Part shown: one piece after another, positions 43,084 through 52,160 of the stretch
How the letters are laid out: each line of letters opens with the position of its first letter
How positions within the stretch are numbered: position 1 is the first letter of the stretch
NCBI RefSeq assembly: GCF_007750855.1
Contig: NZ_CP036291.1
Location: forward strand, 1,054,001-1,118,000
From: Pirellulimonas nuda
Lineage (GTDB): Bacteria > Planctomycetota > Planctomycetia > Pirellulales > Lacipirellulaceae
Direction of reading: 5' to 3'
DNA: 64,000 nucleotides
Notes under the pieces: generated by a model
What the model was told of the DNA's origin: nothing
The model's input: only the letters and a program-made list of their open reading frames with translations
Databases searched by the model: none
Translations under genes and position numbers: made by a program

Positions 43084-45375
43084 ATGGACCCACGCACAAC
43101 CGACGTCGTCTGGAAGCTCGAAACGCACTGGGCGTGGGCGCCCTGGCTCACCACGCTGGTGGTAGCGGCCGCGGTGGCGATTGTGGTGCACGCGTACGTA
43201 CGCGAGTCGTCGCCGGCGGGGCGGTCCTACCGCACGATGCTGGCGCTGTTGCGGCTGACGACGCTCGCCTTGATCGCCGCGATGCTAACCGAGGCGCTGC
43301 TGGCCGGCGTGCGCACCGCGCGTCCCAGGCTGGCGGTAGTGCTCGACCGCTCCGCCAGCATGAGCACCGAAGACTACTACCCCGCGGGGGAGTTGCCGGA
43401 CGCACTAGCGGACGCGCTGCCCAGCAATCCTTCACGCTACGCCCTGGCCCGCGCCGCGCTCACCGCCGAGAACGGCCGGCTGCTCAAGGCGATCGGCAAG
43501 AACTTCGATGTGGCCGTCCGGGACACGGGCGGCGGAGAGGTGTCGCTGGAAACAGAGGATGACGCGGCGCCGGCCTGGGCCGGAGAGTCGCGGCTTGGAG
43601 ACGCGGTGCTGCGGGCGCTCGACGACCCGTCGGGCCCCCCGCAGGGAGTGCTGCTGCTTTCCGATGGCCAGAACACCGCCGGCCGATCGCTGAGCGAAGC
43701 GGCCGAATCGGCCCGCCGGCTAGGGGTGCCGCTGCTCGCCGTCGGTGTGGGCCGCGACTCGGCGCCGCCGGACGTAGAGCTGGGCGACCTGATTGTCGAC
43801 GACGTGACGTTTGTCGACGACCTGCTGGCGTTCCGCGCCACGCTGCGCGTGCAGGCATCGACCGCCGAGCAGGTGCGTGTGACCCTCACCCGCGACGGGG
43901 GGGCCGCACCGCTGGCCGAGCAGACGATCGACGTGCCGACCGGCGCCTCGTCGCACGACGTGCTGCTGGTCTACCGCCCCGAGTCTCCCGGTTCGCTCCG
44001 CGCGGCGATCTCCGCGGCCGCGGTGACCGGCGAACGCGACGCGTCGAACAACAAGCTCACGCGCACGATCGACGTCCGCGACCAGAAGATCAAGGTCTTG
44101 CTCGCGGCGGCCTACCCCAACTACGAGTTCCGCTACCTCAAGAACCTGATCGACCGCGACTCGACGGTCGAGTCGTCGACGTTCCTGCAGGAGTCGGACC
44201 TCGACTACACCGCCACCGACCCCACGGCCGTGGCCCGGCTGCCGATCACCGCGCGAGAGCTGGCGCAGTACGACGCGGTGGTGCTGATCGACTTCGACCC
44301 CCGGCAGGCGCCGCGGTCGTTCTGGGGGGGGCTGAGGCAGTTCGTGGTAGAGACCGGCGGAGGGGTGGTGTTCGTCGCGGGGCCGCGGTCGCTGCCGCAC
44401 GACTACGCCGCGATCGCCGACTTCGCCGAGCTAGCGCCGATCGACCCCAGCGGGTCGCCCGCGGCGGCCGGCAAGCCTGTCGATGCGTTCCGCGTGGCGC
44501 CGACTCCGTTTGGATTGCAGGCGCCCAGCTTGCAACTGGGGACCGCGCCCGACGAGACCCGTCGGCTGTGGACCCAGCTCGAGCCGCTCTATTGGTGGAC
44601 CGACATCGGCCAACTGAAGCCGGCCGCGCAGGTGTGGGCGACGCACCCCACCGCCCTCACCGGCGCCGGCAAGCCGGCCCCGCTGATCGTCGCCCAATAC
44701 GCGGGGGCGGGTCGCGTGGTGATGCACGCGATCGACTCCACGTGGCGGTGGCGGCGCCGGACCGGCGACGCGCTCTTCGCCCGCTACTGGGTTCAGACCC
44801 TCCGCTGGCTCGCCCGCGGCAAGCTGCTGGCCGAGAACCGATCGACCCGCCTGGCGACCGACCGCACCAACTACGAGGTAGGCCAAACCGTTCGAGTCGA
44901 GGTGCAGCAGGGGTCGGCCGGCGATCAGCCACCGGGCGTGCTGCTGCAGACCGACGGGGGAGAGCAGCAACGGCTCGAGCTCTCCCCGGTCGCCGGCGCG
45001 GCCGGGCGCTACGCGGCGTCGCTCGGCAGCCTAGCGGCGGGAGAGTACCGGTTGCTCCTGGCCGGCGCCGATCCAGACGCCCCGCGGGGGGCCGGCGCCG
45101 TGTCGGCCGCGTTCCGCGTCACCCCCCCACCCGGCGAGATGAGCCGCCTCCAGCGCAACCGCGAGGCGCTCCGCGCCGCGGCCGATCGCTCCCGCGGCGC
45201 CTACTTCGACATCGAGCAGGTCGATCAGCTAGCCGGAGCGCTGCCGCCGGGCCGCGCGGTGGCGGTAGAGCCGCTCCCGCCGGTCGAACTCTGGAACCGC
45301 TGGTGGATGCTGCTGGCGATCACCGGCTGCCTGACGACCGAATGGATTTTGCGTAAACGCAAGGCGATGCTCTAA
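43084..45375 (+). CDS. membrane vWA protein with glutamine amidotransferase-like region
   Basis: 763 residues. Two N-terminal membrane helices (about 20-37 and 52-76) and a vWA domain with MIDAS DRSAS (D88, S90, S92). The middle has VKVLLAAAYPNYEFRYLKNL-like sequence (about 335-355, from KIKVLLAAAYPNYEFRY) and VVFVAGPRSLPHDYAAI, a class I amidotransferase-like fold without an obvious catalytic Cys. A C-terminal helix (WWMLLAITGCLTTEWIL) ends the protein in the membrane. It follows the BatA-like gene by 2 bp. Confidence 0.86.
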   Translation: MDPRTTDVVWKLETHWAWAPWLTTLVVAAAVAIVVHAYVRESSPAGRSYRTMLALLRLTTLALIAAMLTEALLAGVRTARPRLAVVLDRSASMSTEDYYPAGELPDALADALPSNPSRYALARAALTAENGRLLKAIGKNFDVAVRDTGGGEVSLETEDDAAPAWAGESRLGDAVLRALDDPSGPPQGVLLLSDGQNTAGRSLSEAAESARRLGVPLLAVGVGRDSAPPDVELGDLIVDDVTFVDDLLAFRATLRVQASTAEQVRVTLTRDGGAAPLAEQTIDVPTGASSHDVLLVYRPESPGSLRAAISAAAVTGERDASNNKLTRTIDVRDQKIKVLLAAAYPNYEFRYLKNLIDRDSTVESSTFLQESDLDYTATDPTAVARLPITARELAQYDAVVLIDFDPRQAPRSFWGGLRQFVVETGGGVVFVAGPRSLPHDYAAIADFAELAPIDPSGSPAAAGKPVDAFRVAPTPFGLQAPSLQLGTAPDETRRLWTQLEPLYWWTDIGQLKPAAQVWATHPTALTGAGKPAPLIVAQYAGAGRVVMHAIDSTWRWRRRTGDALFARYWVQTLRWLARGKLLAENRSTRLATDRTNYEVGQTVRVEVQQGSAGDQPPGVLLQTDGGEQQRLELSPVAGAAGRYAASLGSLAAGEYRLLLAGADPDAPRGAGAVSAAFRVTPPPGEMSRLQRNREALRAAADRSRGAYFDIEQVDQLAGALPPGRAVAVEPLPPVELWNRWWMLLAITGCLTTEWILRKRKAML

Positions 45376-45400
45376 TCCTACTAGACCATGACGGAAAAAA

Positions 45401-45485
45401 GGAACGCGGATCAACGCGGATGAAGTGAGATCAAACGGAACCTTGATCCGTGCGGATCCCTTCAATCCGCGACAATCCGAGTTCC
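45401..45485. repeat. inverted repeat (GGAACGCGGATCAACGCGG type)
   Basis: Two halves face each other: GGAACGCGGATCAACGCGGA at 45401-45420 and GGATC...AATCCGCGACAATCCG... at 45453-45485. It lies in the 143-bp gap before the coiled-coil gene. Similar sequence is a common dispersed repeat in planctomycetes. Confidence 0.7.
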
Positions 45486-45518
45486 ATTCTTCGTGATTGA
45501 GAACAAATAGACAGCTCA

Positions 45519-48500
45519 ATGCACCCACTCAAGCAACAAGTCGAACAACTCGCTTCGCGGCTCCGGCGGCGGGGGCGGGCGGCGGCTGGGCTGACGGTGG
45601 TTAGCCTGGTGGTTGGCGCTGCGCTTGCGTTGATGCTTGCCGACGCGTTGCTGCGGCCAAGCGACCCCGGGCTGCGGTGGATCGCTCTGGGCCTGGTGCT
45701 TGGGCTGGCGGCTTGGGCCCTGTACCGCTGGCGGGAGGGCCTGTCGGGGCGCGGTTGGACCCCGCTGGCCGCGGCGCGCCGCCTAGAGCAGCGGCAGCCG
45801 GCGCTCGGCAGCCGGCTCTCCAGCGCGCTCGCGTTTGTCGATCAACGAGAAGACGATCCCCTGGCCGGGTCGTCGGACCTGCGTCGGGCGGTCGTGATGC
45901 GGGCGACGTCCGAGCTTGAGCGCGTCGACGTAGAAACGGCGCTCGACCGGGCGCCCCTCCAACGCGGCCTCCGCGCGGCGGGGGCCGTTGCGGCAGCGGC
46001 TCTGCTGTTCTTGTTCGTGGCGCCGCACGCCTTCTTGCTGGCCGGGCAGCGGCTCGCCGCGCCGTGGGCCCAGGCCTATTGGCCGCGGCTGCACCACTTG
46101 GAGGTCGTCGACCCCCCCACACGGCTGGCCCGCGGCGGACGGTTCGAGACGAGTGTGATCGATGCCAGCGGCACGCTCCCCGAGTCGGTTGCGTTGCAGT
46201 TCCGCAGCGAGACCAACGGACGCAGCCGGGTCGATGAAACGCCGATGCGGCCCGCCGGCGACCGGTTTGTCCTCGACCGCGAGAACGTGCAGCGTTCGTT
46301 CGCGTTCCGGGCCGTAGGGGGCGACGACGAAACGATGCGCTGGATCGAGGTGGAGGTCGTCGACCCGCCGGCCGTAGAAAAGTTCTCGGTAGAAGTGGCG
46401 CCGCCGGAATACACCGGTGTGGCGCCGGCCGGCAGCGACCGCCACCTGAGGGTGCTCGACGGCAGTCGTGTGACGCTGCGGGGCGAGGCAAAAGCGCCGA
46501 TCGCCGCAGCCCAAGTCCGCGTTGGCGGCGCCGTCGCGACGCCGCTGGAGGTCTCCGCGCCTCGGGCGTTCGCCACGGGACCGGCCGGGTGGCGTGTCAG
46601 GCTGCAAGAGTCCGACGCAGAGTCGCTTCCTGGCTCTGAATCGACGAGCTACGCCATCGGCCTGGCGGCCGCCGATGGCATGCGTGGCGAGAGCAAGCCG
46701 TGGCGGTTGCGGATCGAGGCCGACCCGCCGCCGGTGGTGGAGTGGGACACGCCGGGCGAAGACCTCTACTTGGCGCCTACCGCCGTGATCCGGGTCTCGG
46801 GGCGCGCGGCAGACAACCTAGCGGTGGCTAACCTAACCCTGGTCGCCAAGAGGGGCGTTGGCGAAGCAGCCGTGACCCAGCGCGTCGCCCTGTGGCAGGG
46901 CGCCGCCGACCCCCCGAAACGCGACACGGCATTCCCCGCCGCGGCCGATCGCCAGACCGGCGCCGCGGAATTGCCGCTCGGTCCGATGCAACTGGCGTTC
47001 GGCGAGCAGTTGTCGCTGACCCTCGAAGCAGAAGACTACCGCCCCGGCACCGGCCGCGCCACCGCGGAGCGGCGGGTGACGATTATCACGCCAGAGGAAC
47101 TCGATGAGTTGCTGGCAGACCGCCAGACCCAACTGCTGCAGGCCATGCAGCGCGCGCTCGCCGACCAACGCCAGGCCAGGGAAGACGCCCGCCGGGCGGA
47201 CGGGGCCCTGCAGGCGGGCGCCCCGGCAGCCGAGGCGCTCGACGGCATCGCGCTGGCCGGCGACGCGCAGCGGCTCGCGGACCAAGCGGTGTCCGAACCA
47301 AAGCGGGGCGCCGCGCAGCTCGCCCGCGGGTTGCTCGAGCAGCTCACGATGAACGGCGCCGCGCGGCCCGAGTTGCAGTCGCAGCTAGAGCAGGTAGCCG
47401 AGCGGCTCGACGCGGTCGCCCAGCAGGCCATGAACGAGGCGTCGCGGGCCCTCGCCAAGGCCCGGCAAGCGGTCGCTGCCGGTGAACCGGCCGACCGGTC
47501 GCGTGAGCCCTTGGCCGAGGCGATCGATCAGCAGTCGGCCGCCGCCGCGGAGCTGGAGGCCCTGATCGACGAGCTCGGGGACTGGAACCAGCTTGAGCGG
47601 CTGGCGACCCGTCTGGGCGAGCTGCGAGACGATCTGCAACAGCTTCAGTCCCGCACCGCCCGTGGAGCGGCCGCGCAGGCCGCCGGCGCCGCCGCCGAAG
47701 ACGGGGAACAAATCGCCGAGGAGCAGGCCGACATCGCCCGGCGTTTCGAGAAGCTCCAGCAGGCGATGAAGGACGCCGCCCAAAGCGGCGCGCCCGCGTC
47801 CGACCGGGTGGCCGACGCGCTGGCCCAGTCGCAGTCTCGCGGCACCGCGTCGAAGCTGCGCGACGCGCAGCGCGACGTGCAACAGGACGCCCTGGGACGG
47901 GCGTCGCAGTCGCAGCAGTCGGCCGCAGAAGACATGGCGCAGATGCTCGATGCCCTGCGCCAGCAGACGCCGACCGACGCTGACAAGCTAGCCAGCGAGC
48001 TGCGTGAGGCCCGCGACCAGTTGCAGAAGATGCGCGACCAGCTCGATCAGGCCCGCGACCAGCAGGCGCGCGGCGAGAACGTTTCTCCGCAGAACGAGCA
48101 GCTTGCGCAGCAGGCCCAGCAGATGGCGCAGAAGCTCGATCGGCTCACTGCGCCGGACGCCTCGCAGAGCGCCCAGAGCGCTTCGGGAGAGATGTCGCAA
48201 GCGAGCCAGGCGGGCGAGCAGGGGGGGCGCCAAGAGGAACGCGAAGCGATGGAGCAGGCAGACCAAGACCTGGCCGACGCGCAGCAGAAGATCGACGAGC
48301 GTCTTGAGGAGCTGGAGGAAGAACAGATGCGGCGTATCCTCGACCAGGTGGCCGAGCTGGTCGAGGGCTTCATCAGACGACAGACCGAAGCGCTCGACGG
48401 GACGCTGAGGGCCGACTCCGAGCGGCAGTCTTCGGGGGTAGAGCCTGCTGCGATCAAGGACGCGATCGAGACGCTGGCCGGGGACGAGCGTACTCTGGCC

Positions 48501-49013
48501 ACCGATGTAGAAGACGCGGCCCAACTCGCGGCGATGCGGAAGGTGTTCAACCTGGCGCTGCTGGCCGCCGCGGACGAGCTGCGGGCCGCGGCCGAGCTGC
48601 TGGACCGGGGCGACACGGGACGCGAGACGCAGCGGCGAGAAATGGCGGCGTTGTCGCGGCTGAAGCATGTCGCCCAGGTGCTGCGGAGAGAGCCGCCGGA
48701 ACCCGACCCGGACGCCGAGCAGCCCCCCGGCGACGGCGGAGGCCAGGGGGGGCAACAACCGCCGGAGGGCGAACCCCCGATCGATATCGCCGAGCTGAAG
48801 CTGATCCGGCTGATGCAGGTGGAGCTGAAGGCGCAAACCGCGGTGCTCACCGCCGATCTGGCGGACGCCGCTGGCGATGGCCCCCCCGCCGAGCAGGCGA
48901 AGCAGCGTTCGGCGGAGCTAGCGGCCCAGCAGCGGCAGCTTGCCGAGCTGGTCCAGGAGCTGATGCAGCGTAATAATAATGCCCAGGGCGGCGACGACGG
49001 CTTTAACCTATAG
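45519..49013 (+). CDS. DUF4175-like membrane protein with long coiled coil
   Basis: 1164 residues. Three N-terminal membrane helices (about 24-41, 53-68 and 148-166) are followed by beta-sandwich-like repeats to about 500 (FSVEVAPPEYTGVAP, WRLRIEADPPPVVEWD). A Gln/Ala/Glu-rich coiled coil of about 600 residues then runs to the C-terminus (QLQKMRDQLDQARDQQARGE, NEQLAQQAQQMAQKLDRL). The architecture fits DUF4175 (TIGR02302-like). It probably reaches from the inner membrane into the periplasm. In the operon it may be the structural client or scaffold of the MoxR-vWA machine. The function is not established. Confidence 0.85.
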   Translation: MHPLKQQVEQLASRLRRRGRAAAGLTVVSLVVGAALALMLADALLRPSDPGLRWIALGLVLGLAAWALYRWREGLSGRGWTPLAAARRLEQRQPALGSRLSSALAFVDQREDDPLAGSSDLRRAVVMRATSELERVDVETALDRAPLQRGLRAAGAVAAAALLFLFVAPHAFLLAGQRLAAPWAQAYWPRLHHLEVVDPPTRLARGGRFETSVIDASGTLPESVALQFRSETNGRSRVDETPMRPAGDRFVLDRENVQRSFAFRAVGGDDETMRWIEVEVVDPPAVEKFSVEVAPPEYTGVAPAGSDRHLRVLDGSRVTLRGEAKAPIAAAQVRVGGAVATPLEVSAPRAFATGPAGWRVRLQESDAESLPGSESTSYAIGLAAADGMRGESKPWRLRIEADPPPVVEWDTPGEDLYLAPTAVIRVSGRAADNLAVANLTLVAKRGVGEAAVTQRVALWQGAADPPKRDTAFPAAADRQTGAAELPLGPMQLAFGEQLSLTLEAEDYRPGTGRATAERRVTIITPEELDELLADRQTQLLQAMQRALADQRQAREDARRADGALQAGAPAAEALDGIALAGDAQRLADQAVSEPKRGAAQLARGLLEQLTMNGAARPELQSQLEQVAERLDAVAQQAMNEASRALAKARQAVAAGEPADRSREPLAEAIDQQSAAAAELEALIDELGDWNQLERLATRLGELRDDLQQLQSRTARGAAAQAAGAAAEDGEQIAEEQADIARRFEKLQQAMKDAAQSGAPASDRVADALAQSQSRGTASKLRDAQRDVQQDALGRASQSQQSAAEDMAQMLDALRQQTPTDADKLASELREARDQLQKMRDQLDQARDQQARGENVSPQNEQLAQQAQQMAQKLDRLTAPDASQSAQSASGEMSQASQAGEQGGRQEEREAMEQADQDLADAQQKIDERLEELEEEQMRRILDQVAELVEGFIRRQTEALDGTLRADSERQSSGVEPAAIKDAIETLAGDERTLATDVEDAAQLAAMRKVFNLALLAAADELRAAAELLDRGDTGRETQRREMAALSRLKHVAQVLRREPPEPDPDAEQPPGDGGGQGGQQPPEGEPPIDIAELKLIRLMQVELKAQTAVLTADLADAAGDGPPAEQAKQRSAELAAQQRQLAELVQELMQRNNNAQGGDDGFNL

Positions 49014-49066
49014 TGGATTTGGTCAGGCGAACCCTACTTCCGGAAACCCCACTCGGAGAGACACGG

Positions 49067-49813
49067 ATGCGATACCTGCCCGCCGGCGTTCTGACCTTGG
49101 CCGTGCTTGCTTGCGTCCTGCCCTCTCCGTGGGCCTGCGCCGCGCCGGAGTCGGCGTTTGGCGGCCTGGGGGGAGCGCCCCTGGAAGGAGGCGTGGCGGA
49201 CCTGCTCCGCGCGACCGAACCCGAGGCGCCGCCGGCGGACGCCGACGCCCCTCCGGCGATCGAGCCGGGCCTGCTGGAACGTTTGCTCCAGGGTGGACCC
49301 GCCGAAGGCGGAGAAGACCTTGGTCAGCCCGCCGCCAATCCGCTCGACGGCATCCAGTCGAAGATGCAGCGTGCCGAGTCGCTGATCAACGCCCGCGATG
49401 TCTCCGGCGATGTTGGCAAGGTTCAGCAGCAGGTTGTGGACGACCTCGACGAGCTGATCAAGAAGGCGGAAGAACAGTGCAAGAACTGCCAGAGCGGCAA
49501 GCCCGGAAAGCCGGGCGAGAAGCAGGCCAGCCAGCGTTCGAAGCCCAAGCCGGGTTCGAAGCCGGGCCCGCCCCAACAGGCGAACCAGAACTCGCAGGCG
49601 CCAGCCAAAACCTCTAGCACACGCCTGGGCGATTCGAACGCCACCGGCAGCGGCGGCCGGCCCCCCGAGGAGCTGATGAAGGAAGTCTGGGGTCGGCTCC
49701 CGGCGCGGATGCGTGAGCAGATGCTGCAATCGTCGCCGGACGAGTTCCTGCCGGAGTACCGCGAAGAGATCGAGGCCTACTACCGCGAGCTGGCCGCCGA
49801 GCCGGTCAAGTGA
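49067..49813 (+). CDS. small secreted protein of the MoxR operon
   Basis: 248 residues with a signal peptide (about 1-25, YLPAGVLTLAVLACVLPSPW then ACA). An acidic stretch, a helical central part (QSKMQRAESLINARDVSGDV, DLDELIKKAEEQCKNCQSG), a Lys/Pro/Gly/Gln linker (about 145-190) and a C-terminal helix (MKEVWGRLPARMREQMLQS, EFLPEYREEIEAYYRELA) follow. The C-terminal segment resembles conserved ends of planctomycete proteins of unknown role. A Shine-Dalgarno (CGGAGAG) sits before the ATG. The next gene overlaps its stop by 4 bp. Confidence 0.8.
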   Translation: MRYLPAGVLTLAVLACVLPSPWACAAPESAFGGLGGAPLEGGVADLLRATEPEAPPADADAPPAIEPGLLERLLQGGPAEGGEDLGQPAANPLDGIQSKMQRAESLINARDVSGDVGKVQQQVVDDLDELIKKAEEQCKNCQSGKPGKPGEKQASQRSKPKPGSKPGPPQQANQNSQAPAKTSSTRLGDSNATGSGGRPPEELMKEVWGRLPARMREQMLQSSPDEFLPEYREEIEAYYRELAAEPVK

Positions 49814-50934
49814 CTACGGACGACGGGCTGTCGCGGAGACGCGGTGACGCAGAGAACGAAGGAGCGCGGCACACAGTGGTTTCACCGTTTCTCTCAATCT
49901 CTCTGCGCCTCTGCGCCTCTGCGAGAGGTTTTCTGCGTTGCTACTGCGCCGCAGCGTTCCCGTGGTGCCTCCTGGCCGGCGCCGCGCTCGGCCAAGGGGA
50001 GCTGATCACCCCCGCCACCGACGCCGCCATCGATCGGGGATTGCGCTACCTCTCCGGGGCGCAGCTCCAGGATGGCTCGTTCGGCACCGTGGGCTATGGC
50101 CGTAACGCTGCGGTGGTCGCCCTGGGCGGGATGGCGATGCTGGGCTCTGGGAGCGAGCCGGGCCGCGGCCCCTACGGCAAGCAGCTCGACCGCTGCATCG
50201 AGTACCTGATGGCCAACACGGACGCCAGTGGGTTCATCAACGCAGACGGCGCCAGCAGCCACGGGCCCATGTACGGTCACGGCTTCGCGACACTGTTCCT
50301 GGCCGAGGCCTACGGCCAGAGCGACCGCCGCGAGCTGAGGGACAAGCTGGAGTCGGCGGTGCAGCTAATCATCAGCGCCCAGAACGATGAAGGGGGCTGG
50401 CGTTACACGCCGCAGCCGGTGGACGCGGACCTGTCGGTCACGATCTGCCAGATCATGGCCCTGCGGGCGGCGCGCAACGCGGGCGTCTTTGTTCCGAACC
50501 AGACGGTCGACCGCTGCATCGCCTACGTGCGCAGGTGTCAGAACCCCGACGGCGGCTTCGGCTACACCCCGCAGGATCGATCGAGCCTGTTCCCACGGTC
50601 CGCGGCGGGCGTTGTGGCGCTGTACAACGCGGGCGTGTACGAGGGGGCAGAGATCGACCGCGGCCTGAAGTACCTGCTCGCCCAGCGGCCCGACGGTCGG
50701 CTGGCGGCGCGGCAGGGGCACTTCTACTACGGACAGTACTACGCGGTGCAGGCGATGTGGCAGGCGGGCGGCGAGCCGTGGGACACTTGGTACCCGGCGG
50801 TCCGCGACACCCTGCTTGGTCTCCAGCAGGGGGACGGCTCTTGGGCCGATTCCAACGGCCCGCAGTACGGCGCCGCGATGGCGCTGATCGTGCTGCAGAC
50901 CCCCAACGACATGATCCCCATCTTTCAGCGATGA
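49810..50934 (+). CDS. secreted terpenoid-cyclase-fold (prenyltransferase/squalene-oxidase repeat) protein
   Basis: 374 residues, GTG start overlapping the previous stop by 4 bp (GTGA). An exported signal segment lies at about 55-70 (FPWCLLAGAALGQ). The mature part is an alpha/alpha toroid with repeated QW-like motifs: QLQDGSFG, QNDEGGWRYTP, QNPDGGFGYTP and QQGDGSWADSNG. No catalytic Asp cluster of true cyclases is evident, so it probably binds rather than cyclises. The first 45 residues are encoded by a dispersed repeat (49831-49928), so the real start may be the in-frame GTG at 49876. It belongs to the MoxR-vWA operon. Confidence 0.8.
   Translation: MTTDDGLSRRRGDAENEGARHTVVSPFLSISLRLCASARGFLRCYCAAAFPWCLLAGAALGQGELITPATDAAIDRGLRYLSGAQLQDGSFGTVGYGRNAAVVALGGMAMLGSGSEPGRGPYGKQLDRCIEYLMANTDASGFINADGASSHGPMYGHGFATLFLAEAYGQSDRRELRDKLESAVQLIISAQNDEGGWRYTPQPVDADLSVTICQIMALRAARNAGVFVPNQTVDRCIAYVRRCQNPDGGFGYTPQDRSSLFPRSAAGVVALYNAGVYEGAEIDRGLKYLLAQRPDGRLAARQGHFYYGQYYAVQAMWQAGGEPWDTWYPAVRDTLLGLQQGDGSWADSNGPQYGAAMALIVLQTPNDMIPIFQR
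49831..49928. repeat. inverted dispersed repeat overlapping a gene's 5' end
   Basis: TCGCGGAGACGCGGTGACGC... at 49831-49856 is answered by CTCTGCGCCTCTGCGCCTCT... at 49902-49928 in inverted orientation. The repeat lies inside the annotated N-terminal coding region of the terpenoid-cyclase-fold gene. Confidence 0.7.
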
Positions 50935-52142
50935 CGCCCCGCGTGACCCATTCATTGATGCTCGCGGCGGCGCTGATGGCGCTCGCGGCGTCGGCTGCAC
51001 GGGGGGCGCCCGACGCGGCGCCCGATCGCACCGCGGCGCCCACGATCGACGCCGACGGCCGGGTGTCGACCCCCGGCGCCGACGGCGAGACGGTGGAGCA
51101 CGAAGCGGGGGCCTTTGTCCGTTGGGGCGCCCCTCGCGAGTCGCGCGGCCGCTGGGTAGCGGAACTCGCTGACGGCTCACGCGTGGTGTTGTACCCGGCG
51201 TGGACCCGTCGGGCTTCGGTTTCCATCGACGCCGAACGGGTCTCGCTGCGTGGCGAGTCGCTCTTGCCGATCGAGGCGCCAAGGTCCGCCCTGCGCCGGC
51301 TGCTGATCAAGGCGGCTGACGACACGCTGCTGCTCGACGCCTGCACCGAACGGGGAACCCCCTCCGCCGACCTGCTGTGGACGGCCGCGGGCGACCGGCT
51401 CGAGGGCCGGTTGGCAGGCGTGCAAGAACGGGTGGTGAAGTTCGAGGCCGCGGGGCAGCCGGTCGAGCTCCCGTTGGCAGAGATCGCGGCGCTGCGGCTC
51501 GCGGGCGCCGATCGAGAGCACGACACGGCGCGACTAGCCATCGGGTTGGCCGACGGTTCGTTGCTGTTGGCGGCCGAAGCGGTGCTCGACGCGTCGGGTC
51601 TACGCGCCAAGCTAGCCGGCGGTTTGGAGGCGGCCTCGGACAACCCCGAGTCGGTCGTTTTCGTGCAGACGCTCGCGGGCGGGTTTCGCTACCTCTCCGA
51701 CGCCCGCCCGGTCGACTACGTGCAGACGCCGTATTCAACCATCAAGTGGCCCTTTGCCGTAGATCGCTCGCTGACCGGCGGGCCGCTGTGGGTCGACGGG
51801 CAGCGACGCACCAAAGGGATCGCGTGTCACTCTGCGTCGCGGATTATCTACAAGCTGGAGCCCAACGACCGCCGCTTCCGCAGCGAGGCCGCCCTTGAAG
51901 ACGACGCCGGCCCCGGGGGGAGCGTTATCTTCCGTGTGCTGGCGATCCGCGACGGAAAGTTCGAGCCGCTTTTTGCCAGCGAGACGGTCCGCACCGGCGA
52001 TCCGCCGATCGCGATCGACGTAGACGTGTCGGGGGCTCAAGGGATCGCGCTCGTCGCGGACTACGCCGACTACGGCGATCAGTCGGACCACGCGGCGTGG
52101 ATCGACGCGCGGCTTGAAGAAGGTGAGCCACAGAGTCGCTAA
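50931..52142 (+). CDS. secreted protein with NPCBM carbohydrate-binding domain
   Basis: 403 residues. The ATG overlaps the previous stop (ATGA). Signal peptide about 1-26 (LMLAAALMALAASAARGAP). Residues 60-240 are repeated beta-strand segments (LLWTAAGDRLEGRLAGVQE, GLADGSLLLAAEAVLDASG). The C-terminal 140 residues are an NPCBM domain: GPLWVDGQRRTKGIACHSAS, then FRSEAALEDDAGPGGSVIFR, then a DYADYGDQSDHAAWIDARL ending. NPCBM is a putative glycan-binding module. It is the last gene of the run, which suggests that the machine handles a glycan-associated envelope structure. Confidence 0.88.
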   Translation: MTPRVTHSLMLAAALMALAASAARGAPDAAPDRTAAPTIDADGRVSTPGADGETVEHEAGAFVRWGAPRESRGRWVAELADGSRVVLYPAWTRRASVSIDAERVSLRGESLLPIEAPRSALRRLLIKAADDTLLLDACTERGTPSADLLWTAAGDRLEGRLAGVQERVVKFEAAGQPVELPLAEIAALRLAGADREHDTARLAIGLADGSLLLAAEAVLDASGLRAKLAGGLEAASDNPESVVFVQTLAGGFRYLSDARPVDYVQTPYSTIKWPFAVDRSLTGGPLWVDGQRRTKGIACHSASRIIYKLEPNDRRFRSEAALEDDAGPGGSVIFRVLAIRDGKFEPLFASETVRTGDPPIAIDVDVSGAQGIALVADYADYGDQSDHAAWIDARLEEGEPQSR

Positions 52143-52160
52143 GGCGAACCCTTCGGCGCC

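Noticed and set aside
49810-49875. A separate short gene in the repeat before the terpenoid-cyclase-fold gene
   Set aside because: It is in frame with the following gene and its sequence comes from a dispersed repeat.
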